Below are positions 8,712 through 17,218 of a DNA stretch of 32,088 bases, one piece after another (positions within the stretch are counted from its first letter, which is position 1; each line of letters opens with the position of its first letter). Made by a program: the position numbers and the translations under genes. The stretch is from an uncultured Bacteroidales bacterium (GTDB lineage Bacteria; Bacteroidota; Bacteroidia; Bacteroidales; UBA932), in assembly GCA_900545245.1 (NCBI GenBank), contig UQYV01000040.1, positions 1 to 32,088 of the forward strand. Direction: 5' to 3'. Below the pieces are notes generated by a model that saw nothing but the letters and a program-made list of their open reading frames with translations, did no database searches and was not told the DNA's origin.

Positions 8712-9344
8712 TTATTTAGTTGGTCTCAAAAAATAGGCAATTGCACAGAGCAAGGCAAGAACTATATATATGGAAGCTATTATTGCAAAACCCTGAACTT
8801 GTCTCAATAAAAAGCCAAACGATATGAACAGGATAGCCATAGACAATAAAATAGGTACCGACTTGGGAAATGCCCCCTTGTCCCGGACATATATCTTCCC
8901 ACGCTCCAGACATTTTATCATTCCCTCGGGATACATTGATGTTCCTTCCCAATAGTTCTTTCTCCACCAAGGAACGAATAGAGCCCTATGAAAACGACCG
9001 CAGACACGCCATTCCCGCCAATCAAAGTCCCCAAACCAAGTCCAAAAGACTAATTTACGGTAATCAATAGAAACTTCCGCATTCGCAAATTTTACCCATA
9101 CACCGTCTTTAAGACCAGCTATGACAACTGTATGGCAATATAGTTCAACTTCATCGGCCAATATTCTTTCAAGTGTCACATCTTCTTCTTTGGAATACAC
9201 ATGACGATACACGCATACTAAGTCGAAGAAAAATGCATTCTCATCAATTGCCACAAACTGAAAATACCGCCTTCTCTCATCAGGCCATCTTATTTCAAAT
9301 ACGTCTCCGGGAACCGGTCTTTTATTTTTCATTGCTTCTACCAT
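8712..9344 (-). CDS. Imm26-like immunity protein with two C-terminal membrane helices
   Basis: The N-terminus (PVPGDVFEIRWPDERRRYFQFVAI, residues 11-34) resembles the opening of Imm26-type immunity proteins: a PGDxFxIPL-like motif followed by an aromatic strand. Two hydrophobic segments end the protein (about 161-181, and 184-206). The start codon at 9344 overlaps the stop of RHS toxin B by 7 bases (ATGGTAG), which implies translational coupling; an alternative ATG at 9332 (MKNKRPVPGD) lies just after that stop. The position directly after a GIY-YIG toxin end is the classic immunity-gene place, so I infer it neutralises that nuclease. Membrane anchoring is odd for an inhibitor of a cytosolic nuclease and might let it act at entry. 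The family call rests on a short motif and is moderate. Confidence 0.7.
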   Translation of the reverse strand: MVEAMKNKRPVPGDVFEIRWPDERRRYFQFVAIDENAFFFDLVCVYRHVYSKEEDVTLERILADEVELYCHTVVIAGLKDGVWVKFANAEVSIDYRKLVFWTWFGDFDWREWRVCGRFHRALFVPWWRKNYWEGTSMYPEGMIKCLERGKIYVRDKGAFPKSVPILLSMAILFISFGFLLRQVQGFAIIASIYIVLALLCAIAYFLRPTK

Positions 9345-12300
9345 TTAAAGTGATAACCATCCCAATATTGTGGATCTATTGAATTTATATTGTTATATAA
9401 ATTGTCTATTCCATAATAGTTTATCAACTGCTGCTCAAGTATATGAGCAGACATCGGATTAAGATGGACTTGATACCTGTCAAACTTAAGATTTGCCCGT
9501 AGAGTTCCAGAGTTAGCATGTTCACGCCAACGCACTTCAGGAGGACGCTTCGTTATACCAACATATTTGACACTCTTATCACTTGGATCCCGCCCTACAT
9601 AGACCGTATAATTTCCATCAGAATTTAAAGATAACGGCTTTCCTGTGACAGGATCTATGCCCCACGCTAAAGAAGTTACACTCGTGGTCAATAATCCGGT
9701 CGTCCATCCCAACAACATACTCCGCAACAATCCCTCATCAAAAGAATTGGATAAGGCATCCCCCAATGACTGCCCATTCATCAAATTGAAAGCAGTACAA
9801 CTAACTATATGACCTGCTCCAGAAATTAATGGAGAGGTAAGAGTTGTCTTGAGAAGAGGACTTTTCAGATTAGACAAAACAGAAGAGGAAGCGAAACAAG
9901 AAGCCAAAGCACTTGTTGCAAGGCCTGTCATGGCACCTGCAACTGTCGAAATAGTCACGCCTCTCCAATCTACATTATCCATACCTGAGAAATTATAACC
10001 AGTCTGCGCAACTATACTATTGTTGAATGCAGTCAAAGCTCCGGACCCCATTCCAGCAAATGCTATTGCAGCCATAGAACCGCCAGCAAATGCAGTCCCG
10101 GCGACCAAGGCACCACCCGCCGCACCCGCTGCAAATGTAGTAAAACCTTGCCAGAAGCCATCAACCTTGTCCCAATTAAAAGCCACATTAAGGACTCCGC
10201 CCAAAACAGTAGCACCGACAATTATCCAAACAGACTCACCACTTTGATCGGTGTAACTCAGCGGATTGTTAAGGGCATAGGAATAGCGGTTAAAAGATTG
10301 GGAGAAGTCCGGGGCCTGAACATACGGGTCTGGAGACAAGAAACGGCAGAGTAGCGGGTCATAGAGACGGGCATTCATATTGATGAGGCCGAACCACGGA
10401 AGGTGCTCGTGACCGGTGAAACCTCGCCCAAGGCAGAGCTCGGGCTCATTGCCATGAGCGTAAATCTCTTGAGTTTCAGGGTCTCGCAGCCGTCCCCATG
10501 GGTCGTAACTGTACTCTGCCAAGAGAGTGCCATCGTTCGTCGCGACATGAGTGATGCTGCCGAGGTAGTCCCGACCAATATTCAGCGCAGTCCAATTGCC
10601 GATGCCCTCGCGAACAAGAACCATTGGAGCCGAATAGGCATCACCTCCTAAGTAGAAACGCTCTATTGTCGTACCATCTGACTTGATATCCTGCTCGTAG
10701 CGGCTACCGATGTAATAGCGCGTAAGTTCCGGAGAGACGCCTTCAGCATAGAGCATCTTCACACGGTCGCCACTACCGTTGTAGGTGAACGACGCACTCT
10801 TCCCTCCCTCGGCAAGAAGTGACGGACGACCGAAGGCCGTATAACTCACTGTTTGTTCCCGATTCGGAACAAGTGTGTCATCTTCCGGAACGAATAAAGT
10901 CACCTGATAGGGTTTTCTATCATTCTTATAGTATAACTCGCCGACGCCATCAATTGAACATACATTGCCATAACCATCAAACTCCACATTACGTCCCTTC
11001 ATCCCTCGCAATCGGTTAAGTTGGTCATAACCAAAGGGTTCATCAATATTACGCACCAAATCCACCCTAATTCCAAGACGGCTGTTCCAAGGATCGAAGT
11101 CATAAAAGAAATCCATCAGACAACTGTTCGTATCAGAACTCCCGTCATTCATTCGGCGACTTGTCGGAAGCCCGGCTTCAGACCAGCCGTAAGTTCTTAG
11201 TACATCCCCTGTCTGAACCTTAACAGGCTGACCATAGTCGTTCTCTTCTATCAGTCCGAACACAGGCATCCTGTCTGGGAGAATGGTCAAACTTATGTTA
11301 TGCCCGTTTTCATAGCCATAGCGTTCCGTTGTTATATATCCCGACTGGGCTTCATAAGCGACACTGTCAAGCATACCTTCTCTATGGTACGAGAAAGTCT
11401 TACGCAGCCATTTCCCGTCAGGCACGATTTCTTTTTCCGTCAGCACACGGTCATAACTATCGTAGGTATAATCCTTTCGAGTGCCGTTCGTGGAAACTTC
11501 CGAAACAAGGCGACTAAATTCATCATAGGTATAATCCGTTGAAAACTCCCCGAGCCGCTCTTCCTTAGTCACACGTCCGAACTTATCGAATCTGCTGATT
11601 ATCCTTCCGTTCGAATTCGTCTGCACACGCACGGAACTTCCGTCCGCGTTCCACATCGTACTATCTGTCTGGATCCCAGCACTCGGGTCATTAATGCCTG
11701 TCCGGCGGCCGTATTCATCATAAATGAAGCGTGTGACAATCAATCCGCAAGTCACGGAATCCAATTGTCCGTCATTTCGATATTTATAGAGCATAGAAGT
11801 CCCGGAATCTTTTACACGAACAACTTTCCCTGCTGCATCATAAGTTATAATACGCTCCACATCGTCACGGATCTCCTTGACCTGATTTGCCATATAATCA
11901 CGATGAAGTGAATGTCCTGGAAAGGTTTCGGAAATCAGACGACCATATTTATCATACGTGTATGACTCCCATTTATATGGTGATTTTTCTCGATATGGAA
12001 ACGAACTCTTGGAAATCCGTCCTTGCGAATCATATACATAGTCCCTCTTCTGCCATTGTCCGTCGAATCGTTGAGTCTCCGTATGCATCTTCCGACCAAG
12101 GCAGTCATACCAAGTTACTTTCGTAGGCATCACGCTTGACGAAACAGTCTCAGTGTAGAGACAATCCGTACCCCAATTACGGGAAACAGTCTCCACTACA
12201 CCATCCGGACGTTCGACACTGGCAACATTACCAAAGCCGTCATACTCAATCTTTGTCGTATCTCCATGGTGATTCACAATGCGCTCCGGCCTGCAAAACT

Positions 12301-15300
12301 TGTTGTAAGACAAGTATTCAGTCTTTCGTCCGAGAGCATCTGTCTCCGACATAAGCCTATGTCCGTCAGAAGTGTAAGCATATGATTTGCCGACATATTC
12401 AGAACTGCCATACGGAGCGACACTTTCTGATGTGACATTTCCGAAAGCATCGTATGACCACTTTGTTTTAGAGACAAGCTTTGAATAATCCCAATATCCC
12501 GGCCTTCCGACCGGAGCATTAAGCCTTGTCACTACACGCCCGCGATAAACTTTTTTAGAAAGCATCTGCCCGAACTCATCATAGTCCATGCGACACTTTT
12601 CCAGCCAGAAATCCCGTGGAGCGGATTCGTAGCCCTTCTTCCTTGTCCTGCTGTCAACAAGCAGTCCAAGCAAGTATTTTTCCGGAGTCAGTATATGCCT
12701 ATACACATTATCTGTACCCGTCCAGATAATATCACTATCTTCACCTGATTGCTGATACGTGATGGTTCCACGAAGGAAATCGTATGAGTCATACGAATTG
12801 GAAACTTCCGTTTTTGCTCCAGTAAGGCAATCCGTATGAACAGACCATGTCAGTACTGGAGAAAGGCATAAATAGTTCCCACCGATTCGCTCATAGGTAT
12901 TCTCAACCGTTACAAACGGGCTGTCCGGTGTTGAGAGCAATGCTTTTGATGAACGGATCAGTACACCTTCCATCTCTGGGTCATATTCCTGAACTGAGAC
13001 CACTCCTGCGATATTATCATCACAACAGACTTTACGGAAACCAAGACCACCGCTGCCGGACACCGCATCATAGTAACAGTATTCCATATCCGTCACCTTA
13101 TACCCGCTTTTGTTCGAGTTGCCATAAGTCGCGGTCTTTTGCAAGAGATTCATCGGAAACGCGACGCGTGCAAAGCCATCCTCGCTTGAATATGAACGGA
13201 TTTCATCATTGCCATACACTGAAGCGGAATCCATCAGGTTTGCATATTCATTTGTCTGGAGCACGCCATAGCTATCCTCCATTTCGGCGACAAGACGATT
13301 CACATCCCTATTGTCAGAAAACTTGTAGCTCGTAATCGTATGCCCGTCAACAGTAATGAGACCGCTTATTGCATTATATCCGAGTATATTATTGTAAATC
13401 ACACCTTTTGAGGATGGCATGGTCGCAGTTGAAAACATAGCATCATTACTGAAAGAGTTTCCGTTGACATTCAGATGGCATCTCAAATTTCTACCACGGA
13501 AACACAACATATCAGACAAACCGTCACGGTTCACGTCAATGAACATATAGCCGTCACCGGGACTACGCTGTCCCAAATTGAGCGTAGTCCGCTCAAAGTT
13601 TGCCCCAGTGTAGGAATATATCTTCCACTCTGACCCGCCATCCACGATGCCGCCGACAGAACCGGACGAACCGGAGCCACTGCTTCCGCCACCATAGTTA
13701 GGGTTAAGATAGGTTTCGCCGGGAGGAACTACAATGTCAAGGTAGCCGTCACCATTCCAATCTGCACAGTAATAGGGTCTGTCAATCAGAGCGCCATAGT
13801 TTAATCCCCTGATTGTCTTTTCTTTAATCAGATTCCCGGAATGCAGTTTATAAACACTTATACCCCCTGCCTCCTCGACATAACAAAGTTCTGTCTTTCC
13901 GTCATTATCAATGTCGCAGGAAAAAATCTGTGAAGGTGTCACCAAATCAAAGGCAACAAGATTTCGGCACTCACCTGTATTCAAGTCAATTATGGCTGTT
14001 TGCGAAACCTGTTTATTACCACGGAAATCCCGGTTCAAAGAGACTGTTACCAGTTGTACTCCAACACCATCAAATTTTCCGAATAGATACACGCGCTGCT
14101 GAGGACTGAACCAAGAGCTGTTGTCACCTTTATCCTTGACAATCCCGCGTACCTTTACCGAAAATGATTTCAAGGACAAATCCGCCGAAGACTTCTTCAG
14201 TTTGTATACGCCAATCCATAGCTTTGTAAAGTCGCCTTCAATACCATTAAAATGAACCTTGACAATTTCATCCACTCCATCCGAATCAACATCCAAAGCC
14301 TCAACAGTCTGAAATCCAGCGCCTGCCTTAAGAATAATTTCCGGAGCATCAGATGAAAGTTCCGGCACTATGGTCATTTTGTCAATTTCAGCATATCCAC
14401 TGCCATAAACATATACATAATCCTTGCTTTTATCGCCAGTGTCTGTAGATGATGCTATCACCTTATAGGTACTATGATCAGGTAAAATAATCACCCCGTC
14501 CGAAGTTGCTCCACTGCGGAACCGTCCGCGTAAATATTTCCGGTCTCCTGTCGGGACAACATTCACGCTGCGCGTATTGGTGACATAGAAATCCGAACTA
14601 TCCGCAGGCTGCTCCGGATAGCGGAAGCGAAGAGGGCGAAGACTGGCCTCCCCCACTCGGCATCCTATCGACGTAAGCAGGTTTGCCCCTAAGCGTGATT
14701 CGTGAGTCAGGGTGTATGTATAGAGATTGTCGTTGCCAGAATTGGAGCGGATGGCCTTCAGGAGTTTACGGCACTGTATCTTCTGGCCGGCATAGTATGA
14801 AATCGTCCCGGAATCGACATTCTCATAATCAAAGTATATCCTGCCGGCAGGTACCCCTTGTTCATCATAGTTATAGAAAATGGTCGAGGGATAATACATC
14901 CCTATCGATTCCTGACGGTCGTAGAAGAAGTCTATGACCATTCCGGTGATATCCGTCATTTTTGTCAGGGGATAAGAGATTCTGTTGGTAGCATTGGCAA
15001 AATTTGACGGGAATCCATACACGGCCTTTGAGCCGTTGGGGTATAGGACATCAAACCAAATGACCTTGCCGTCTATCTCATGGCTTCGAACAAGGATGTG
15101 TCCGCGTGCCGTCTCGTATGGATATTCATCAGAAAGTGCACTGACCGATGACGACACAATCGGCACGCCGTCAAGGGCATATGCAGGATTGGAATCCATC
15201 AGACTCGCGGCACTGACACTGCCGTGATAGTACATATTTTTGTTAATCTGCGTAATTGCCGACAGTCCGCCTACTGTCCAACCATATCCGGCGATTCCGG

Positions 15301-15538
15301 GTCCCGACTGGCTGCTGTATTGCAGAGACAGGCTCGGAAGAAAAGAACCGAATGGTGTTGTTGCGATGGGAACAGTGTAGGTGCGTGCCCCAATCGGAGT
15401 AACATCTGCGGCATAGGGGATTTTCCCCACGGGATAAGACGAGAAGTCATCCGTGACTGTGGCGGCAAGTGCTGTGGTCACGAGGCTTGCCGCGATGAGG
15501 GATGCAAGTATTTGAATTATATGATGTTTCATATTCAT
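9338..15538 (-). CDS. RHS toxin B: SpvB-like/FG-GAP/YD-repeat cocoon protein with C-terminal GIY-YIG nuclease
   Basis: A 2066-residue polymorphic toxin. Signal peptide 1-25 (cut after ALA). An SpvB-like N-terminus follows (PIGARTYTVPIATTPFG; SLQYSSQSGPGIAGYGWTVGGLSAI). Calcium-binding-like FG-GAP/VCBS loops occur near 416 (DVDSDGVDEI), 540 (DIDNDGKTEL), 595 (DWNGDGYLDI) and 670 (DVNRDGLSDM). YD repeats fill about 1000-1640, and the RHS core lies at about 1650-1766 (RDYLGSITHV to RFLSPDPYV, NNPLSYTD). A hydrophobic Gly/Ala-rich linker (about 1766-1960) leads to a GIY-YIG-type domain, 1976-2066: VYVG (1979-1982), KYVGIT (1991-1996), RWRE-H (2003-2007), a late Glu (2035) and Asn (2049/2050). The order matches a fused Tc-toxin B+C subunit. 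The start overlaps the prepilin peptidase stop (ATGA); ATG at 15532 is an alternative. Target: DNA, by family. Confidence 0.92.
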   Translation of the reverse strand: MNMKHHIIQILASLIAASLVTTALAATVTDDFSSYPVGKIPYAADVTPIGARTYTVPIATTPFGSFLPSLSLQYSSQSGPGIAGYGWTVGGLSAITQINKNMYYHGSVSAASLMDSNPAYALDGVPIVSSSVSALSDEYPYETARGHILVRSHEIDGKVIWFDVLYPNGSKAVYGFPSNFANATNRISYPLTKMTDITGMVIDFFYDRQESIGMYYPSTIFYNYDEQGVPAGRIYFDYENVDSGTISYYAGQKIQCRKLLKAIRSNSGNDNLYTYTLTHESRLGANLLTSIGCRVGEASLRPLRFRYPEQPADSSDFYVTNTRSVNVVPTGDRKYLRGRFRSGATSDGVIILPDHSTYKVIASSTDTGDKSKDYVYVYGSGYAEIDKMTIVPELSSDAPEIILKAGAGFQTVEALDVDSDGVDEIVKVHFNGIEGDFTKLWIGVYKLKKSSADLSLKSFSVKVRGIVKDKGDNSSWFSPQQRVYLFGKFDGVGVQLVTVSLNRDFRGNKQVSQTAIIDLNTGECRNLVAFDLVTPSQIFSCDIDNDGKTELCYVEEAGGISVYKLHSGNLIKEKTIRGLNYGALIDRPYYCADWNGDGYLDIVVPPGETYLNPNYGGGSSGSGSSGSVGGIVDGGSEWKIYSYTGANFERTTLNLGQRSPGDGYMFIDVNRDGLSDMLCFRGRNLRCHLNVNGNSFSNDAMFSTATMPSSKGVIYNNILGYNAISGLITVDGHTITSYKFSDNRDVNRLVAEMEDSYGVLQTNEYANLMDSASVYGNDEIRSYSSEDGFARVAFPMNLLQKTATYGNSNKSGYKVTDMEYCYYDAVSGSGGLGFRKVCCDDNIAGVVSVQEYDPEMEGVLIRSSKALLSTPDSPFVTVENTYERIGGNYLCLSPVLTWSVHTDCLTGAKTEVSNSYDSYDFLRGTITYQQSGEDSDIIWTGTDNVYRHILTPEKYLLGLLVDSRTRKKGYESAPRDFWLEKCRMDYDEFGQMLSKKVYRGRVVTRLNAPVGRPGYWDYSKLVSKTKWSYDAFGNVTSESVAPYGSSEYVGKSYAYTSDGHRLMSETDALGRKTEYLSYNKFCRPERIVNHHGDTTKIEYDGFGNVASVERPDGVVETVSRNWGTDCLYTETVSSSVMPTKVTWYDCLGRKMHTETQRFDGQWQKRDYVYDSQGRISKSSFPYREKSPYKWESYTYDKYGRLISETFPGHSLHRDYMANQVKEIRDDVERIITYDAAGKVVRVKDSGTSMLYKYRNDGQLDSVTCGLIVTRFIYDEYGRRTGINDPSAGIQTDSTMWNADGSSVRVQTNSNGRIISRFDKFGRVTKEERLGEFSTDYTYDEFSRLVSEVSTNGTRKDYTYDSYDRVLTEKEIVPDGKWLRKTFSYHREGMLDSVAYEAQSGYITTERYGYENGHNISLTILPDRMPVFGLIEENDYGQPVKVQTGDVLRTYGWSEAGLPTSRRMNDGSSDTNSCLMDFFYDFDPWNSRLGIRVDLVRNIDEPFGYDQLNRLRGMKGRNVEFDGYGNVCSIDGVGELYYKNDRKPYQVTLFVPEDDTLVPNREQTVSYTAFGRPSLLAEGGKSASFTYNGSGDRVKMLYAEGVSPELTRYYIGSRYEQDIKSDGTTIERFYLGGDAYSAPMVLVREGIGNWTALNIGRDYLGSITHVATNDGTLLAEYSYDPWGRLRDPETQEIYAHGNEPELCLGRGFTGHEHLPWFGLINMNARLYDPLLCRFLSPDPYVQAPDFSQSFNRYSYALNNPLSYTDQSGESVWIIVGATVLGGVLNVAFNWDKVDGFWQGFTTFAAGAAGGALVAGTAFAGGSMAAIAFAGMGSGALTAFNNSIVAQTGYNFSGMDNVDWRGVTISTVAGAMTGLATSALASCFASSSVLSNLKSPLLKTTLTSPLISGAGHIVSCTAFNLMNGQSLGDALSNSFDEGLLRSMLLGWTTGLLTTSVTSLAWGIDPVTGKPLSLNSDGNYTVYVGRDPSDKSVKYVGITKRPPEVRWREHANSGTLRANLKFDRYQVHLNPMSAHILEQQLINYYGIDNLYNNINSIDPQYWDGYHFKW
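10240..10910 (-). repeat. RHS-core paralogous segment, copy in toxin B
   Basis: This segment encodes the end of the YD repeats and the RHS core of toxin B. It is highly similar, in DNA and protein, to 19,080-19,755 in toxin A: about 20 residue differences over about 190 by eye. The similarity ends sharply just after NNPLSYTD, where the toxin-specific parts start. Such shared cores allow exchange of C-terminal ends by recombination. Confidence 0.8.
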
Positions 15539-16005
15539 TTAGTTGATTCGAGAATTATGCGGATGACTATCTGGAGAGTAATGCAGATGGCGAAGGCTGT
15601 AACAAGCGGAATGTCGCGGGCTGTAGTCCTGGAAAGACGGGTGTAGAGAAGCCAGAAGAGGATGGTCGCGAGGGAGGAGATGATTAGGAAGAGGAGGAAA
15701 TGGCGGGGTGGAAAATATGGCGTCATGCAGAGGACGAAGAGAAGATCACCGGTGCCTAGCATATCCGAAAGTCCGCGTTTTCGCAGTCTTGCCCAGAGGG
15801 AGAGAGCGGTCCACAAGAGAACGCAGGTCAGGAGATTCCGGACGAGGTTCGACAAAGGCAGACGCAGGCCGCCGCTCTCCATCACTGACATAAATACTAC
15901 AGCCACCGCGAAAACAGCCAGATTGAAAATCCCTATCCTCCTGCACCTGAGGTCCGAGAACGCCAGCGCCGCAAGAGGCGGGAGACACAAAAGACTCCAC
16001 CACAT
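15535..16005 (-). CDS. Prepilin peptidase-like GxGD aspartyl protease (A24 type), short form
   Basis: A 156-residue multi-spanning membrane protein. It carries the two catalytic aspartates of A24 prepilin peptidases: D18 in AFSDLRCRRI near the end of helix 1, and D87 in the signature LGTGD (83-87). It lacks the N-terminal methyltransferase domain and cysteine motif of full-length PilD, so it is the minimal TadV/CpaA-like form. Its expected substrate is the pseudopilin encoded 21 bases upstream, whose leader it would cut at the inner face of the membrane. Its stop codon overlaps the start of RHS toxin B by ATGA, which ties peptidase and toxin translation together. An archaeal-like preflagellin peptidase is an unlikely alternative. 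Confidence 0.88.
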   Translation of the reverse strand: MWWSLLCLPPLAALAFSDLRCRRIGIFNLAVFAVAVVFMSVMESGGLRLPLSNLVRNLLTCVLLWTALSLWARLRKRGLSDMLGTGDLLFVLCMTPYFPPRHFLLFLIISSLATILFWLLYTRLSRTTARDIPLVTAFAICITLQIVIRIILESTK

Positions 16006-16026
16006 ATATTATTGCTGATTAGAATT

Positions 16027-16440
16027 TTAGTCCTTCACTATTTCCTTCAGTTTCTTATCCTGATCAATCTCCCAAACATTGAACTGCCCGTCCTTGTCGA
16101 AATCCACCACGGAGACGGCCTGAGCCTTGAAGCCCGAGTCGCCGGCCTCTACAATCTCTATGCGGTAGTTGGCGTTGCCGCCGTCTGTCACGAGAGGCTG
16201 CTGCTCGAAGCCAAGTTCCTCAAGGTTGTCACAATATCTTGAATAGGTATAGAAATAGCTCTTTTGCAAGGTGTGGACAAAGGCGAGCTGCTGCTGCGCC
16301 TCCATGCTCTTGGCCTTGGAAATCAGTGGCATGAGGTTCGGGAGGGCAATCAGCACGAGTATGCCGATGATGACAAGGACTACCAGCATCTCCGGGAGTG
16401 AGAATGCCGGCAGACGACTTCTTGAGACGCGCCGTTTCAT
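16027..16440 (-). CDS. Type II secretion/type IV pilin-like pseudopilin
   Basis: A 137-residue pseudopilin. A 12-residue basic leader (MKRRVSRSRLPA) is followed by the methylation-type helix FSLPEMLVVLVIIGILVLIA (13-32), with Phe at +1 and Glu at +5. The residue before the cut is Ala, not the usual Gly. The globular tail has SKAKSMEAQQQLAFVHTLQKSYF (41-63), typical of GspG/PilE-type proteins. It also holds a perfect DxDxDGxxxxxE loop at 113-124 (DFDKDGQFNVWE), which suggests calcium binding as in GspG. The start overlaps the stop of the 113-aa YD protein by ATGA. It is the only pilin-like gene here, so it is probably the major pseudopilin. Confidence 0.92.
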   Translation of the reverse strand: MKRRVSRSRLPAFSLPEMLVVLVIIGILVLIALPNLMPLISKAKSMEAQQQLAFVHTLQKSYFYTYSRYCDNLEELGFEQQPLVTDGGNANYRIEIVEAGDSGFKAQAVSVVDFDKDGQFNVWEIDQDKKLKEIVKD

Positions 16441-16778
16441 TGCCTGTCCTCCTGTTTTTCATGCTGCAAGTCTGCAGGCGTTTCCTCTTTGGCAGGCATT
16501 GCTTCGGGAGTCCCGGCAGTCTGATTTCCGATTGTTCCCTGATTCTCTGCGGTCTGCCTCCTGGCATTTACGGAAGATTCTGAGGAGGATGATTTCTGAG
16601 GCGTCGCCGATGAGGATTGGGCAGTGTCCTGCGTTGGCTGCTGTTCCGGAAGAGCGACGGTCACTCTGCCCGTGCGGTTGCCCGCAGCGTCGTAGCTGTA
16701 GGTCACGGCTGTTGTCTGAGCCTTTGCCGCAACGGCAAGAGCAAGGCAGCAAAGAGTTGTTATGATTGTTCTTTTCAT
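16437..16778 (-). CDS. Small secreted protein with a single YD motif and Ser/Gln/Thr-rich tail
   Basis: A 113-residue protein. It has a Sec signal peptide (MKRTIITTLCCLALAVAAKAQ, 1-21), then one YD-repeat unit (TYSYDAAGNRTGRV, about 26-39), and then a low-complexity tail rich in Gln, Ser, Thr, Pro and Glu with no recognisable domain. The YD unit is like a single RHS repeat. Its stop overlaps the pseudopilin start (ATGA), and it lies 22 bases after a truncated outer-membrane barrel gene. A role as a linker, accessory or docking piece for the RHS cargo or the pseudopilus is only a guess. I know of no characterised family for it. Confidence 0.8.
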   Translation of the reverse strand: MKRTIITTLCCLALAVAAKAQTTAVTYSYDAAGNRTGRVTVALPEQQPTQDTAQSSSATPQKSSSSESSVNARRQTAENQGTIGNQTAGTPEAMPAKEETPADLQHEKQEDRQ

Positions 16779-16800
16779 TGTTTCTGCTGTTTTAACGTTA

Positions 16801-17202
16801 CTAACAAATCATCGGGCCGACAAAGGGAATGCTGATATTCTCCGTAAGAGTGACCGGATAGCTTGCGGTGCCCATATCTACAGAAGAACTCGAATACATC
16901 AGTTTACCCTTTATTCCCGCACCGAGGCTCTTCATGAAGAACCAAGAGACATCCGCACCGACAACAGCGCCCCACCGCAGTCTATTCGCATGAGATATAA
17001 GTTCGGGGTCCAAGTCAGGGTCTGTCTTGCCGAGGCCATATCCGCCGCCGAAATCAACCCCGATTCTCAGCCGAGGCCAGACGAATGTGCTCACGGCCGC
17101 CGAATCCGTTGTCTGTCTGCGCGTTCCGGCATCAGCCCCTGCCGACAGGCTCATAAGCGCCGCACACAGAAGCACGGCAAAATTTACTTTCCAAGTTTTC
17201 AT
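16801..17202 (-). CDS. Outer-membrane beta-barrel protein, apparently truncated
   Basis: A 133-residue protein with a signal peptide (MKTWKVNFAVLLCAALMSLSAGADA). Alternating-strand segments typical of small Bacteroidota outer-membrane barrels follow: LRIGVDFGGGYGLG, LRWGAVVGADVSWFF, GAGIKGKLMYSSS, and a late ENISIPFVGPM. In barrels of this type ENxxIPxxGP is normally followed by several more strands, but here the frame ends after three more residues. This suggests a 3' deletion or an early stop. It sits 16 bases after the barstar-like gene and 22 bases before the YD small protein, within the operon. It may be a remnant, or a shortened protein that still associates with the outer membrane. Confidence 0.75.
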   Translation of the reverse strand: MKTWKVNFAVLLCAALMSLSAGADAGTRRQTTDSAAVSTFVWPRLRIGVDFGGGYGLGKTDPDLDPELISHANRLRWGAVVGADVSWFFMKSLGAGIKGKLMYSSSSVDMGTASYPVTLTENISIPFVGPMIC

Positions 17203-17218
17203 ACTATTTATCGTGGTT

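Noticed and set aside
8015..8719. Plus-strand open frame of 234 codons
   Set aside because: It is antisense to the well-supported GspE-like ATPase and has no recognisable protein features.
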